64,000 bases of DNA, taken from NCBI GenBank assembly GCA_958496175.1, contig OY292278.1, positions 13,330,001 through 13,394,000 on the forward strand, read 5' to 3'. The notes beneath the pieces are model-generated. The model was not told where the DNA came from, did no database searches, and saw only the letters and a list, made by a program, of their open reading frames with translations. The translations under genes were made by a program, and so were the position numbers. Below are positions 25,701-37,139 of the stretch, piece by piece. Origin of the DNA: Sisyra terminalis. Its lineage: Eukaryota > Arthropoda > Insecta > Neuroptera > Sisyridae. Numbering within the stretch: position 1 is the stretch's first letter; each line of letters begins with the position of its first letter.

Positions 25701-27213
25701 TCCTAACACAAGGATTGTTTGAATAATTTGAAAAAAAAATCGTAACATGTGTATGTATATTTTTAGTCTTAAACTACACAACCGAGTGAAAAATCGGATC
25801 ATCAGATTGTTTAGAAGAATCCCTGACTGGTATCGGCCATGACATGCTTATTTTAACACGGAAAAATCTCATAATGGTCAATCAGGGGGACGGGCGTGCT
25901 ATTTTCAACTTTTATAAATTTACTATCTAACTTTGTATATATTATTATGAAATACCAAATCTATGTAAAGATACACAACATAATTGATTCGGTGTGAAAA
26001 TATATAAAATAATAATTTTTGAATTAGACGAGAAAATAACCTACTCCCCGAATTAATTATAAAAATATATCAAATCTATCTAAAAATAATAACAATAAAA
26101 ACTATCTGGTGACTACTTCATGCTTTGGTAGACTGATATCTAACACTAAGGCTATCGTTGTTCATTGTACCATAAAATTGTATATGTATTTTAAGAATAA
26201 GAAATAAAAATTAAAAAAAAATAATACTCGAATGGCGTCCACAAAAACTTAATAACATGTAAGAGATATATGGAAAATTGCAAGTTTAAATCACCAAATA
26301 GTAGACATTATGAATTATTTAATTTGCTGGACAAATTAATATCGTTTTAACATAGATATTTATAAAAAAAAAATGCAATATTTATAAAGAGCATGATTTT
26401 TAATTTACTTTCTAATTTATTAATAATGGTAATGCAAAAATGCATGATAATCGCTGGCGATACTTTGACACAAATTGATATATAAATTAAATATAAGTAC
26501 AATAATTATTGTTATAATCTGATGGTAGAATACAATAAGAAATGTATGTAGAAAAAATGTGTGATGAGTTAATACATAAAAAATATTAACTAGTTTTTTC
26601 GTTACAATTTCATTATTTGTAGTTAATTGTCATATATATGTAATTTTTTTTTAATTGTAACACTGTATTTCTTTCTGTTTTTGTGGCCGCCTATTCCTCA
26701 CTTTCTAGAATTTATCAGAAAATAAATAATTATATTAAGACGTAACATAGGTGAATATCTTAATGATTATTATTATCCATGTAATAATTTTATGTGTGAA
26801 CTCTATCTGAAACTATAAACACAGAGTGGCCAAAAAGATTTTCAATTTTCTTTCACTTCCTTTCCTTTTCCCGGTTTTATTACGTTAATAAATTATGTTC
26901 TATTTACAGAATTTACATTTCGCTAGATTTTTGCTTTGATACTATGCAGTTGAATGATTGCCTTTTCTCTCAATGCCAAATTTGACAAAATTGTAGTATA
27001 GAATGGACGCAATAAATGTATTGAGGATAACTTGAGGTCCTAACAAACTAAAAAAAAAGAAAAGAAAAAATTATATTAGATTTTTTTCTACTTTATTCAT
27101 TAGTCTGTGTCAGGTTATAGTATTAACTCTCTTTTTTCAAATATAAAGTAAAATAGATTTTCCGGATTTTCATTTTACAATTTAACCATCAACGAGGAAC
27201 TAAAATAAATTTC
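22706..27213. other. Intergenic AT-rich DNA
   Basis: Apart from the hairpin at 23214-23285 I see no gene or defined element in this 4.5 kb. The composition is strongly AT-rich, with many homopolymer runs. Confidence 0.5.
23214..23285. repeat. Near-perfect 31-bp hairpin with 10-nt loop
   Basis: Arm 23214-23244 and arm 23255-23285 are reverse complements at 30 of 31 positions (a single A/C mismatch). The loop is TGATTGGCAA. The stem core is AAATCAGTTTAAACTATCAT. Length and loop size fit a short precursor-miRNA-like hairpin or the compact remains of a palindromic MITE. There is no evidence of transcription in the sequence itself, other than lying 2.5 kb downstream of dunce on the same strand. 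Confidence 0.7.
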
Positions 27214-27225
27214 AATTTAAACAAT

Positions 27226-29435
27226 ATGTACTAGATATATTTATTACCAAAAACATTAATAGACGCTACTTAACAATAGAACCCGAAGCAGACCTGTCGT
27301 CAGATCACTCACCGGAAAAATTAACAATAAGAACATGCATCACCAAAGCTGCAAGTACGCGATGTATCCATAACCGCAAAACAAACTGGGAAGCTTACAA
27401 ACTCCAATTACAAGCCGAAAGACAAATTTCTGGTGTACAAGAAGTGAACGGTAGTATAGATGAAGCTATAGATGTCTTCACAGAACAAATAAAAAGAGCG
27501 GCTATAAACGCTACTCCAGTCTCGTCGGAAGCGATGGAGAGACGAAACTTCCCTATTAAAATAAAAGAAATGATCGCAGAGAAAAGAAAGCTAAGGAAAA
27601 AATGGCAGAATTCTCGTAATCCCCGGGATAAAACAATATTAAATAGAGCGACAGCCCAATTGAGGGATGAACTAAGGATTCTCCAGGAAGAAGGCATCCG
27701 ACACTTCCTAAGCGAGCTAACAACAACAGCGACAACGGACTACTCTCTCTGGAAAGTATCAAAAAAAATAAAACGACCGACAGAAGAAATCCCTCCAATT
27801 AGAAAACCTACCGGAGAATGGGCAAGAAGCGATCAAGAAAAAGCGAACCTTTTCGCAGAACATCTCGAAAAAGTGTTCACAGTGAATGGTGATAGCGAGG
27901 AGGACCTGGAAGAGGAAGGAGTGGATTGTGAAGAGCCCTACACAGCCCCAAAAATAACACTGGAGGAAATCAAAACTGAAATCAGTAAAATAAATATCAA
28001 AAAAAGTCCCGGGCACGATAAGGTGACTGGACTCATGATCAAACTACTACCAGACGAAAGCATCGGTACTCTTCTAACCATTTTCAACACCATCATTAGA
28101 ACAGCACACTACCCTTCGTCTTGGAAAGTAGCCAGAATGATCATGGTTCACAAGCCAGGTAAGCCCAAGAACGAAGTCTCATCATACAGACCCATCAGCC
28201 TCCTACCAACGCTATCGAAACTATTTGAAAGACTTCTCTTACAAAAACTGAGGCCAATACTTGAGGAAAAAGAGGTCTTACCGAGCCATCAGTTTGGATT
28301 TCGGCAGGAGCACGCCACAATCGAGCAGGTCCACCGAGTTGCCCAAACAGTATTAAACTCCCTGCATCAAAAGAAATACTGTTCTGCGATATTTCTCGAC
28401 ATTAGTCAGGCTTTTGATAGAGTCTGGCACAAGGGACTCATTCATAAGATGAGGAAGAAGATCCCGAGTCCACTGGTCAGAGTAATAGTATCATACCTCG
28501 ACGACAGGAAATTTTACGTCTCCATGAAGGAGAGTACTTCGGCACTACACCCAATCAGAGCAGGAGTCCCACAGGGTAGCATTCTGGGACCGATCTTATA
28601 CCTGATCTTCACATCCGACATGCCGACTGCGGAAGGGGTCGTTACAGCCACCTATGCAGACGACACCGCTTTACTTGCAAGTAACGACAGCCCTAATGCA
28701 GCATCTGACGACCTACAGGGGGCAATAAGTGGCCTGCAGAAATGGTTCCGTAAATGGAGAATCACAATTAATGAGGCTAAGTCTGTACACGTGACCTTTA
28801 CAACCAGGAGAGGGCTATGTCCCCCGGTTTATGTATATGACCAGCAGGTCCCTCAGAAGGACGAGGTTAGGTACCTCGGGATTTACCTGGATAGACGCCT
28901 CACCTGGCACAAGCACATTGTCGCCAAACGGGAACAGCTGGGGGCCAAACTAAGAAAGCTGTGGTGGATGATGAAAGGCAATTCAGGTCTGTCCCTGAAC
29001 AGTAGGCTAATGATATATAAAGCCGTTATAAAACCGGTTTGGACGTATGGAATACAACTGTGGGGAACTGCTAGCAGCTCCAACATCAACATCATACAAA
29101 GATTCCAGTCTAAGACTCTTCGATTAATCACAGGCGCCCCCTGGTATGTCAACAACTTTGACATACACAAGGATTTAAAAATGGCCACGGTCAGGGAGGA
29201 GGTGGTCAAATTCAGCGCAAGCTATCAAACACGACTAAACGATCACCCCAACCATCTGGCCGTTGGGCTCTTAGACAACAGTGAGGAAGTTATTAGACTG
29301 CGACGCATCTCATTTTTGGAGCTGCCATTCCGAAAAGTAGTATAAGGGGTACCCTATGAAGGTGTACCTCACCCGTCCATACGTTCATCATATTCGCTTA
29401 TTGTCCGGGGACAGATCGCGAATTAAAACAGCCAG

Positions 29436-29461
<26 letters not shown>
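27226..29461 (+). mobile_element. 5'-truncated Jockey-clade non-LTR retrotransposon
   Basis: The element is bounded by a perfect 12-bp target duplication, AATTTAAACAAT, at 27214-27225 and 29462-29473. It ends in a pure A tract of about 27 bases directly after its 3' UTR (29346-29435). It is cut off at the 5' end inside the endonuclease domain, so the first ORF and most of the endonuclease are missing, as expected of incomplete reverse transcription. Its base composition is clearly higher in GC than the flanks. The clean duplication, long pure A tail and undamaged frame all point to a recent insertion. Confidence 0.92.
27228..29345 (+). CDS. Jockey ORF2 fragment: endonuclease end, reverse transcriptase, C-terminal tail
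   Basis: One frame of 705 codons runs from the truncation point to TAA with no stop. The start shows the end of an apurinic-type endonuclease (VLDIFITKNI, then DLSSDHSP with the conserved SDH). The reverse transcriptase follows: SSYRPISLLPTLSKLFERLL, HQFGFRQEHATIEQVHRV, FLDISQAFDRVWHKGL, GVPQGSILGPILYLIF, and the catalytic TYADDTALL (28650-28676; YADD at 28653-28664). The tail contains YKAVIKPVWTYGIQLWGTAS and RLITGAPWYV, both characteristic of the Jockey clade. It lacks its own start (the first in-frame codon after the insertion point is not ATG), so it is a 5'-truncated, presumably inactive copy with all visible RT motifs intact. Confidence 0.93.
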   Translation, partial: VLDIFITKNINRRYLTIEPEADLSSDHSPEKLTIRTCITKAASTRCIHNRKTNWEAYKLQLQAERQISGVQEVNGSIDEAIDVFTEQIKRAAINATPVSSEAMERRNFPIKIKEMIAEKRKLRKKWQNSRNPRDKTILNRATAQLRDELRILQEEGIRHFLSELTTTATTDYSLWKVSKKIKRPTEEIPPIRKPTGEWARSDQEKANLFAEHLEKVFTVNGDSEEDLEEEGVDCEEPYTAPKITLEEIKTEISKINIKKSPGHDKVTGLMIKLLPDESIGTLLTIFNTIIRTAHYPSSWKVARMIMVHKPGKPKNEVSSYRPISLLPTLSKLFERLLLQKLRPILEEKEVLPSHQFGFRQEHATIEQVHRVAQTVLNSLHQKKYCSAIFLDISQAFDRVWHKGLIHKMRKKIPSPLVRVIVSYLDDRKFYVSMKESTSALHPIRAGVPQGSILGPILYLIFTSDMPTAEGVVTATYADDTALLASNDSPNAASDDLQGAISGLQKWFRKWRITINEAKSVHVTFTTRRGLCPPVYVYDQQVPQKDEVRYLGIYLDRRLTWHKHIVAKREQLGAKLRKLWWMMKGNSGLSLNSRLMIYKAVIKPVWTYGIQLWGTASSSNINIIQRFQSKTLRLITGAPWYVNNFDIHKDLKMATVREEVVKFSASYQTRLNDHPNHLAVGLLDNSEEVIRLRRISFLELPFRKVV

Positions 29462-29466
<5 letters not shown>

Positions 29467-29700
29467 AAACAATTTCACTTCATGTTTTGATTTATATTTC
29501 AATTTTGATAATTCTTCCAAAAACAACAAATTTTTGTAAAGTAAAGTCAAAAACTGTTTATAAAATTTTCAAACTGTAAGGAGGAAATTAACTATTCAAA
29601 TAAGTCTTTAAAACTGTAACATGTTATTGATCATTGGCATCATGCGTTATAACAAGGATAATAAGATTTAAGTCTTCACAAAGGTAATATAACGAGGATA

Positions 29701-29845
29701 GAGTGTGGTAGAATCACATAATGTTAAGTTTCAACTTATGAGTGAGAAAGAATGCAAAGGATATAATATATCTATCCTTATATTCTTTAATTCTTTTTCC
29801 CACCAAGTCAAGAATTAACATAAGATGAATAGGATTGCCACACCT
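29701..29845. repeat. Imperfect foldback element, about 145 bp
   Basis: The left end (GTGTGGTAGAATC..CATAATGTTAA) matches the reverse complement of the right end (GTGTGGCAATCC..CTTATGTTAA). Inner blocks AAAGAATgcAAAGGATA and their partner TATCCTTATATTCTTT also pair. It is degraded and has no target duplication that I can define. Confidence 0.5.
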
Positions 29846-31999
29846 TCTTAGTGCAATATGGCGATATCAAGGGTCGCCGTTAAACCTCTCCTTTTTGTTA
29901 GTAGTAGTAGCAGTAGTAGTAAAACTAAATAACAAAATGTAGTAAACCAAAGAGAAACCAGAAAAGGATATCAGAGAGCATAATTTTGAAGATGATAGGA
30001 ATAGAAAGAGATTAAATCTCACAAAATCTGTAAAATTATTGGAATATATTTTAAAAGACAAAAGATGAAAGAAAACAAGTAGAAAACTTAGTAGATACTG
30101 GGAGTTTTCCATTCAAATTAGGAACTCTATAATGCACTGATTTCCAAACTTTATTTTACTTCGGCTCCCTTAAAAGTATGTGATCATATAGCGCATCTCT
30201 TCCATTTTATATAATACTAGAAGCACAAAAAATTTTAATGCTAAGAAAATTGATTAAGATTAACTCTAAGATACAGGAAAAAATGAATTACAATATTTTA
30301 TAATTGTCGCTAAATGTGATAGATATGCTTGCGTATTAATGCAAAGTTTATCAAATTTCTTCGCTAGAAATCCTGGTTAATATTCGCGCCTCCCTTTAAA
30401 CTAGTTTATGATTTCCTACGGAAGCACGTTTCCCAGTTTGGAAAACGCTGCTATAATGTGTAATGATACTGGTCTAATTAAAGTTGACTCCTATGAATAC
30501 CTTTGATCATTTCTTTGCAAAAATAAGGATGTAGAGGGTAATGGGAAAACTAAACATAAAGCTAAGTGGAATAAGGTGGTTCAAGAGATTAACTAAAAGA
30601 TTTTTTATTATTTAAACAAGTTGTTAGATCAGTAGTTTTAATATTATGAAATTTATAGACTTTAAAGCAAAAATAAGTAGAGGTAGAGGAGAGGCAATGA
30701 CGAAATATTTTAAAGGATATTGATTGGAGGGAAGGAATATAAGATGAAAGAAAAAAAACAGTAAATGTGATAATGAAATTGAATTAGATGGAAGAAACCT
30801 TGATACCTTGTTACCATCTGCTGACAAATGCCAAAGATATGCAGATACAAAGTGGAAAAGATCCCAGACAACCACGAAGAAAAATATCTGCAGAAATTTT
30901 AGAACAGTGAATTTTCACCATTGGAATGAGTCATCCACAAAGTATATGAAAAGTTACCATCACGAAATAAAAGTGACAAATTGTTGTAACATTTGTTACT
31001 TTGCAGATTAAGACACATTTGCGGTACTGTCTTGGGAAATTAAAAAATGGAATTACTTATAGTTGAAGAGAAAGTAAGAGACAAACATGGCAGAGAAAAA
31101 TTTCTTACATGATAGCCTGACCATATAAAGAAGGTGATTGGGGATTCATTTCCTGGAGTGGCACTGATGTAAACAAAGCAATTGGGATTCTAGTTTTTAG
31201 TCGAGATAATTCAATATTTTTTCAATATATTCCCAAATAATCCAATATTTTTATAAATCACATTTTTTTTAAGATTTGAACCCTTATAATCCCTAATAAT
31301 GATACTTTTAAAATGAAATTATATAGCCTTGTACAGTCTTCAACGATTAGCATCTCTAAACCAGTTACTATTTAATAGTTGATTACATTTATAAATACTT
31401 CGAAAGAATTCGAATTCGATGTAAGCTAGTCGATTAATTATTATTATTATAACATGTGTGTTTGTGCTTTTTCAATACTGTTTTTTAAACAATTTTTTAT
31501 TTATCAATACCAAATTGTATTCTTGGTCTGTTTTTCTACCAGTTGGGTCATTTTACAGCTTATTTTTATGGCACATGTGGAGTAATTTTTAAATTTTGAG
31601 TTCTGTAGGAGTCAAGAATAACTGACGAAACGTTGGCGATAAAATAAATAAGATTCCACAAGAAACTTCGTCCTTATTGCCCACAATTTAATTATTATAC
31701 TTCGAAGGAATCTTTTACACTTTCTTCTGACACAGACTTCAAGATAAGAGAATATGTTTTAGAGACCACAAAATATTTTTATGTACTTCTGAATAAATGG
31801 ATTAAGAAATTTGATTTTACCAAGTTTTCGTTCCATATCCAATACTTTGGAAAACAAGAGACAAAAAAAAACAGCTTCAATTTTTAAAAATATCACCAGA
31901 TAAAAATATTACTGACTCCATAGATTTAAAGAAAACATTCTCCATTTTGTTCATCTCCAAATCGTATATTCTCATCTTACATTACTTAAGTTTGATCTC
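29846..31999. other. AT-rich intergenic DNA with faint repeat traces
   Basis: No gene was recognised. The plus-strand phrase EEKVRDKHGREKFLT near 31060-31110 resembles the K-x-x-G-R-x-R tail of LINE ORFs but is interrupted. At 31603-31631 there is CTGTAGGA, a GTCA/TGAC stem and GAAAC, followed by GTTGGCGATAAAATAAATA, similar in layout to the pair at 22.4-22.6 kb. I searched this region for the missing fourth exon of the clarin-like gene at 32000 and did not find it. Confidence 0.4.
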
Positions 32000-32819
32000 T
32001 TACCATGGTGCAATTCCAACATTTGGTGCCGAAAAATTACTCCATCCTCCAACAAGAGTGTCCCAAATTCCAATATTTTGGCGTATATTCAGCATATACT
32101 GGCAAGTGAATAAAGTACCCGCAGAAGTCACCATAACAGCAATGAATAAATTAATACCCATCAAATTTAAAATTTCCATTCCACTTATCAACTGACGACG
32201 TCTTGTTTTCCTCAGAGCCAAATATAAAAAGTATGTCAACAGTACACATCCAAATAAGCTCAATACTAGAAAGAAAACTGTAGAGAACCACAATCCATAG
32301 TTGAGAAAAGTTTTCATTGGGGAATCTGAAGAAAACAAAGTTATTAAAATTATTTTTTGAAACCGAAAATGTTATCAATACTTTTGCTTTGTGTTATCAT
32401 ATTTGTTTCATTTTTTCTTTCATTAACTTCAACGGAATTAGAACCAAATTGTTGTATATTTTCATCCAGTAAATCTCTTAATTCTTTCTGACGATCATTT
32501 TTGGAGGATTTGCAACTATAAAAACAGGCATTTTTCTGCGGTAAACACGTAACTAAAAGACTTTAATTGAAATTTTATTAAAACTCACAAAATATTTTAC
32601 GAAGTACTTACTTTTCAAATGGTATATTTGGGTCAGGTAAGGAGGTTTTATGTATTTTCCAGAAAACAATCCATAGTTAACTTCGGCTCGATGGTCGCTT
32701 ACTTGATAGTTGTGAAGGTCTGCATGGATCCAAGAATCGGAGGATATTATGTAAATGTATCCGGACAGACTTACTATATTTGTTATAAATATCACAAGAT
32801 ATAGAAAATATTCCTTCAT
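32000..32819 (-). CDS. Clarin-like four-span membrane protein, copy 1 (last exon not found)
   Basis: Exons on the minus strand: 32819-32612 (ATG at 32819; perfect GTAAGT donor), then an exon starting after a TTTTAG acceptor near 32558 and ending near 32387 (ITCLPQKNACFYSCK...), then one starting near 32330 (NSPMKTFLNYGLWF...) and ending at the donor inside CCATGGTAAGA at about 32003. Hydrophobic spans: an N-terminal one, one after NYGLW, and one around the MGINLFIAVMVTSAG segment. The extracellular loop carries VNYGLFSGKY, matching the YGLFHG motif of clarins. Intron phases are 1, 1 and 2, as in the two paralogues. The paralogues have a further exon with the fourth span; here none was recognised downstream, so the gene is either incomplete or ends at the in-frame TAA right after GIAPW. 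Clarins act at sensory and epithelial membranes, but the role here is unknown. Confidence 0.7.
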
Positions 32820-33298
32820 GGTGTGATATTGACAGAAATTTTCATCTAACTAATGAGTCGTACCTTATAATGATAAGCAAAATTTAGATAAGAATATTGA
32901 CGTATTAAAGGTTTGAAGGTTGTTCATATTATTCTTTGTAAACAATACGAGCGTTATTTATTTTGATTTTTAACAAGTTTTTTTAGAAATACTTAACATT
33001 TTTCACGTTTTATTTCATTCAATTAACGATCTTACTCTTACAAATGGGCAATGAAGTCTTTTTTTTTTTTGAGTAATTTTTAACTTTTCTATAGTATTCA
33101 ATTCATACTTAAGAAGAATAAAGACTATTAAATTTTTTAATTACTGTATTTGAATAGAAGTCACCTAACAAGATTAAAAATAATCCGAAGTATATATTTT
33201 TCTTTACCAATATTACCTTTTAATCAAAAGCGTTATCATTATTAATTGAATGATAAGTATTAGTTTTAAATTCATTCAACAAAAAAAACGGTCTAAAA
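32820..33298. promoter_or_regulatory. Divergent 480-bp promoter between two clarin-like genes with GATA motifs
   Basis: The two clarin-like genes start at 32819 (-) and 33299 (+), so this interval must hold both promoters. It contains WGATAR-type sites TGATAAG 32871-32877, AGATAAG 32886-32892, TTATCA 33233-33238 and TGATAAG 33251-33257, one pair close to each gene. GATA factors drive gut and fat-body genes in insects. Such motifs also arise by chance in AT-rich DNA. I see no convincing TATA box. Confidence 0.4.
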
Positions 33299-36200
33299 AT
33301 GATGAAATTTATATTTTCATGTTTGCTACTAATTCAAATAATGACAACAATGGTTTGGTTTCTATTATTCTTTTCCCAATCTTGGATAAATTCAACTCTC
33401 AACAAAACTGATATTTTCGATTCAGCTCAAGTAAACTACGGACTTTTTCATGGAACATATGAAACAAACCAAATTAGATATCCACTATCACGTATGTTTT
33501 TCTACACTGATAAAAAAAAAATTATTGAAAAAATAATTAAATACTATTTTTTTAGTGATTTGTTGGGTGAAAGAAAACGTTTGTTTCTACAGTTGTAAGC
33601 CAACATATAGTGAACGCTTGGATGAACTACAAAAGCTGTACAATGGAGAACATCTCGTATTTTCTTGTGGAAATCAAATTGAAAATCAATTAAATATTAT
33701 GAATAGAACTCAATTATCTTCACAAAAAGGTAACAATTTTACGGGTAATTGTATTTTTATTCCATCAAATATTATTGGTTGTTAAGTGTTGTTTGTGGTT
33801 ATGGCTTCTTCCACTAGTCGCAGACTTTATTGTACTATATTTTCTAAATTATCCTTTTCATTAAGATTTTGACGTATATGATTCTATCCACCTCTTTGAT
33901 GGTCTTCTCGAAAGAGTCAATTTTGTAACATTTCTTCTGGTCATCTTTATTATTCTTCGGCATTTATGTACTCATCTTATATTTAAATTGACTCTCTTGC
34001 CGTGCGTCCATGCAGAATGGACTATACGCATGCGCTGTTATCCCCACTTACGCATTCAAAACGTTGGTAGGGGTAGTCACTACTAATGTATTTATTTGCG
34101 AATACGTATTTCGGGTTTTCAGGTTTACAATATATGAAAGCCAAAAAACATAATGCTCACTTGTAAACTTAACTTAACCTCTTCAGATATATTTACTTAT
34201 CAGAGTTTAAATTTTTAAGTAGACCCTAAGTTTTTGTTTCTAATAATAATTCAACTTTGTTTTATATTAAGCAGTAATAACGATTCGCTTTTAACGGACT
34301 TTGATTGATTATTAAATTTGAAATTTCGATTGTTTATTAAACGTTATCTCTTACAAACTTTGCTACAGTTTTTCACTCTTTTAGGGGAGAACTTTTCAAA
34401 AACCCTTTTTTATTATATATCTGCATCGTATAAGGAAAACACTTTCCAAATTTCGTCGACACAAATGTGCACTTATATTTGAAAATACAATGTAAAACGA
34501 AAAAAAATAATGACCTTTATGTTAGTTAACATGACTAAAAAGCTATTCGATTTCGTACATTTGAACGTTGTACATACAAAATTGTTGGAAATAGGTGGAA
34601 AGCGTGGAAGTAAATTTGAATATTTTATTAATTTTCAATAACAATCATTGGTTTTCAAATTGTTCTAAATACCGAAAAAAAGTTAGTATCGAAGATTTTA
34701 TATTTGATTTGACAGTGAAATATATGACATAAAATTGCTACCTAAATGCTTTTTAGCCGAATATATAATTACTCTAGATCACAACCATTGGTTCATAAAA
34801 AAAAAGATTTTAAAAAGTTTGATTGTTGAAAAATGAACCAAAATTTAAAATCGCCTATCTGGTATAAGTACTACATAAGTATTAAACTTTCATACTAATT
34901 TAGTAAAATAACGTTATTTAAAATGTTGTTACTAAAATGGTATAAAAAAAACGCATATATTTTATTTCTTAATATAATTCTAGATAAACTTTTTTTTATA
35001 TTAACAACTCTTTGATTATTAAATTTAAAATTTCCATTGTTGATTAACTCTACATTATCTCATATTAAACATTTTATTGAGATATAACCTTTAGTTGCGA
35101 ATGCAACGGGAAATTACTAGTTTGATTATATCTGCCTTTTATTTTTATCAGTTTTTCTGAAACTTAGTTCGAACCCTAAGATATTTCTAAGTATTTTCAT
35201 TTTTGTCGTTGGGAAATCGTTTTTTATTGCTGTTCTTGTTTCTATTCCAGATTTTAGCTTTAGTCCTTTTACTGTATATTGCCAAATTGTTGTTATTTCA
35301 AAGAATGTCGTGAAATCTGCCTGACACTCTACTAACTTTATTAGCATAGGGGAACCAACCTGGGGCGGAACGGGGTACCTAAGTTTTAATTACAATTTAC
35401 GAGTGTTTTAAAGAAACAATCTCATTGTTTTGTAATTTATGTATTTATTTAATTCATTCTTTACAAATATAAAAAGGTTTTATTGATTTAAATTAATAAT
35501 TCATATTAAAAATTTAGGTTACAAAAATAAATGGAAATTTCCCATTCTGCTCCATCCTCTGGGGTATAATGGGAAATGAGCCTGGGGCGCAATAGGATAC
35601 TTGTTATTGGCTAAGTTCGCAGATGAAGACACTGTCATCGTCATGTTTAGCCCAGCACATGCCAAATGTGCCCATTTTTGATGAATACTGCAGGAACACC
35701 AGCTTTCATTAGATTGGAATTTAAATCCTCACAGTATAAGCAGATTACCTCTATATCTTCCGACCTTTCTTATACATACACTGTCGGCTAGTTTTGTTTA
35801 TATGTAATGTCTATCTGAATGGGAAATACTATTTGAATGGTATATCCCATTGTGCCCCAAAGCACCTTTCCCTCAAGCATGACTATTATGGCAGGATAAA
35901 TTGGTCATATTTGAATTATCACTAGGCTTTTAGTTAGTCAACAGTTTGTTTTAACAAACATGCCATGTTAATATTCAAACAAAAAATAGAACATAGGATA
36001 ATTATCTTAGTGTTACTTTGCAAAAAGTAGATTTCGGAAACGTTTATTTCGACTTTTGATAAAAATAAAAACAACTGCACTTTTTACTGGCGATAGCCAC
36101 TTCTTATGACATACCACAGTTAATTGAACATTGAGTATGATTTTTTCGCGTTTTTGTCACCTGTAACAAACGCTAATTCCATTTCCCATTCCGCCACGTG

Positions 36201-37139
36201 TTCCCATATTAGTGTAAATTAGGCTCCATCCTAACGAAAAGTATTACGGACAGAGATTCATTTATTATTTTATGAACATTTGGCAAACTCCAAATTGTCC
36301 TTATCTTATAGCCAAAAGAAAGAAAGTATGTAATATCAGAAAAGATTACCTACGTGTAATTGATTTTATTGCCTTTTTTTCTAATTATGTATTACACATA
36401 TAAATATATTATATTTTAATGAACAAAAAATCATAGATATGGGTAATTAATAGTTCAAACAGCCATTGCTTTTTATTTGAGGCACATATTGCACATATTA
36501 TTTTAGAAGAGGTAGAATAGGCAAAAAGCGCTTGATACATTATTGCAATTAGTAATACTCGAAATCGAAGTAAATATTCTACTTCCTTACCTTTTAGTAG
36601 TTGATTAGTTTTTAGATAGCAATATAAAATATAGAAGCTAATTTTTCTTAATTGTATATTCTTTTCAGAAGTTAAGCCGTTCCTGAACTTTGGATTGTGG
36701 CTAACAATTATCATATTCATGGCTATGGGAACATTTACCAGTACATTTATATTGGTTGAGCTATTAAATTTCTATATTAAAATGTTTTTACTAAGATCCA
36801 AATCGGTTGAAGTAAAACCGTTACTGATACTTTTGAGATTGAACTATTCGGAATTTTTTTCGATAAGTATTACTTATTTGACTTTTTATTGCCTTTACAA
36901 ATTCAATATTTCTCAAAATATTGCAATTTTCGACACAATTGAATATGATCGATCTGCAAATACTTCTCTGGGAGATATTTTTTGGTATAATACACATTGT
37001 TTTTTCGATAACCAAAGTTTTTTAAATTTATTTTATTTTTAATTTTAGGACGTTTATAGTTCTTGTAGTCACTGACTCAATTGCTGCAATTGGTATTACT
37101 ATTTATACCAAAAATTGGATAAAAGCTTCAGGAAGATGA
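33299..37139 (+). CDS. Clarin-like four-span membrane protein, copy 2 (complete)
   Basis: Four exons join to 257 codons plus TGA: 33299-33491, 33556-33729, 36669-36984 and 37049-37139 (intron phases 1, 1, 2). Four hydrophobic spans are visible: residues about 5-25, one after LNFGLW, one in FFSISITYLTFYC, and the last in TFIVLVVTDSIAAIGI. The first loop has AQVNYGLFHGTY, the clarin signature region, and a Cys pair in ENVCFYSCK. NST and NRT are potential N-glycosylation sites in the extracellular loop. The length fits vertebrate clarins (about 230 residues). The 2.9 kb second intron is packed with repeats. Family membership rests on the YGLFHG motif and topology, since overall identity to known clarins looks low. 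Confidence 0.75.
33971..35110 (+). repeat. Dispersed 1.1 kb repeat, copy 1 of 3
   Basis: This is nearly identical (about 93-95% by eye) to 42382-43515, and more distantly similar to 57668-58640. It starts around CTCATCTT...CTTGCCGTGCGTCC and ends TTGCGAATGCAACGG. There is no open reading frame, no terminal inverted repeat and no target duplication that I can define. Copy 3 lies inside the 57-59.7 kb insertion, which suggests that all three come from one larger non-autonomous retroelement-type repeat. Confidence 0.75.
35349..36206 (-). mobile_element. Pogo-like DNA transposon remnant
   Basis: The ends are inverted (left GGGGAACC..GGGGCGGAACGGG; right, read inward, TGGGAACA..GGCGGAATGGG) and sit between TA dinucleotides (35347-35348 and 36207-36208), as for Tc1/mariner-pogo elements. 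Inside, on the minus strand, are the remains of a zinc-finger domain found at the C-terminus of pogo-type transposases (next entry). At about 860 bp it has lost the DDE catalytic region. Confidence 0.65.
35602..35770 (-). pseudogene. Frameshifted zinc-finger tail of a pogo-type transposase
   Basis: On the minus strand three frames in turn give CLYCEDLNSN, then WCSCSIHQKWAHLACAGLN, then DDDSVFICELSQ and a stop. Together they follow the family pattern C-x2-C...W-x2-C-x2-[C/H]-x2-WAH-x2-C-A-G...F-x-C-x2-C with at least two frameshifts and a lost Cys. It is clearly dead. Its location antisense in an intron of the clarin-like gene is probably incidental. Confidence 0.75.

Larger units (their letters stand above)
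33730..36668. other. Repeat-filled intron of clarin-like copy 2
   Basis: This intron holds the dispersed repeat at 33971-35110 and the pogo-like element at 35349-36206 (both listed). The frame at 36409-36720 on the minus strand is only a shadow of the exon at 36669. Confidence 0.7.

Noticed and set aside
27395..28016. Antisense frames over the Jockey element
   Set aside because: They are shadows of the plus-strand reverse transcriptase frame.
30624..31011. Frames on both strands between Jockey and the clarin-like genes
   Set aside because: No conserved motif, and a mutual shadow across the same bases.
31060..31150. LINE-tail-like phrase EEKVRDKHGREKFLT
   Set aside because: Only one short partial motif followed by stops; insufficient to call a separate element.
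36409..36720. Minus-strand frame of 103 codons
   Set aside because: Its end overlaps the clarin-like exon at 36669 in antisense and the rest is AT-rich chance sequence.
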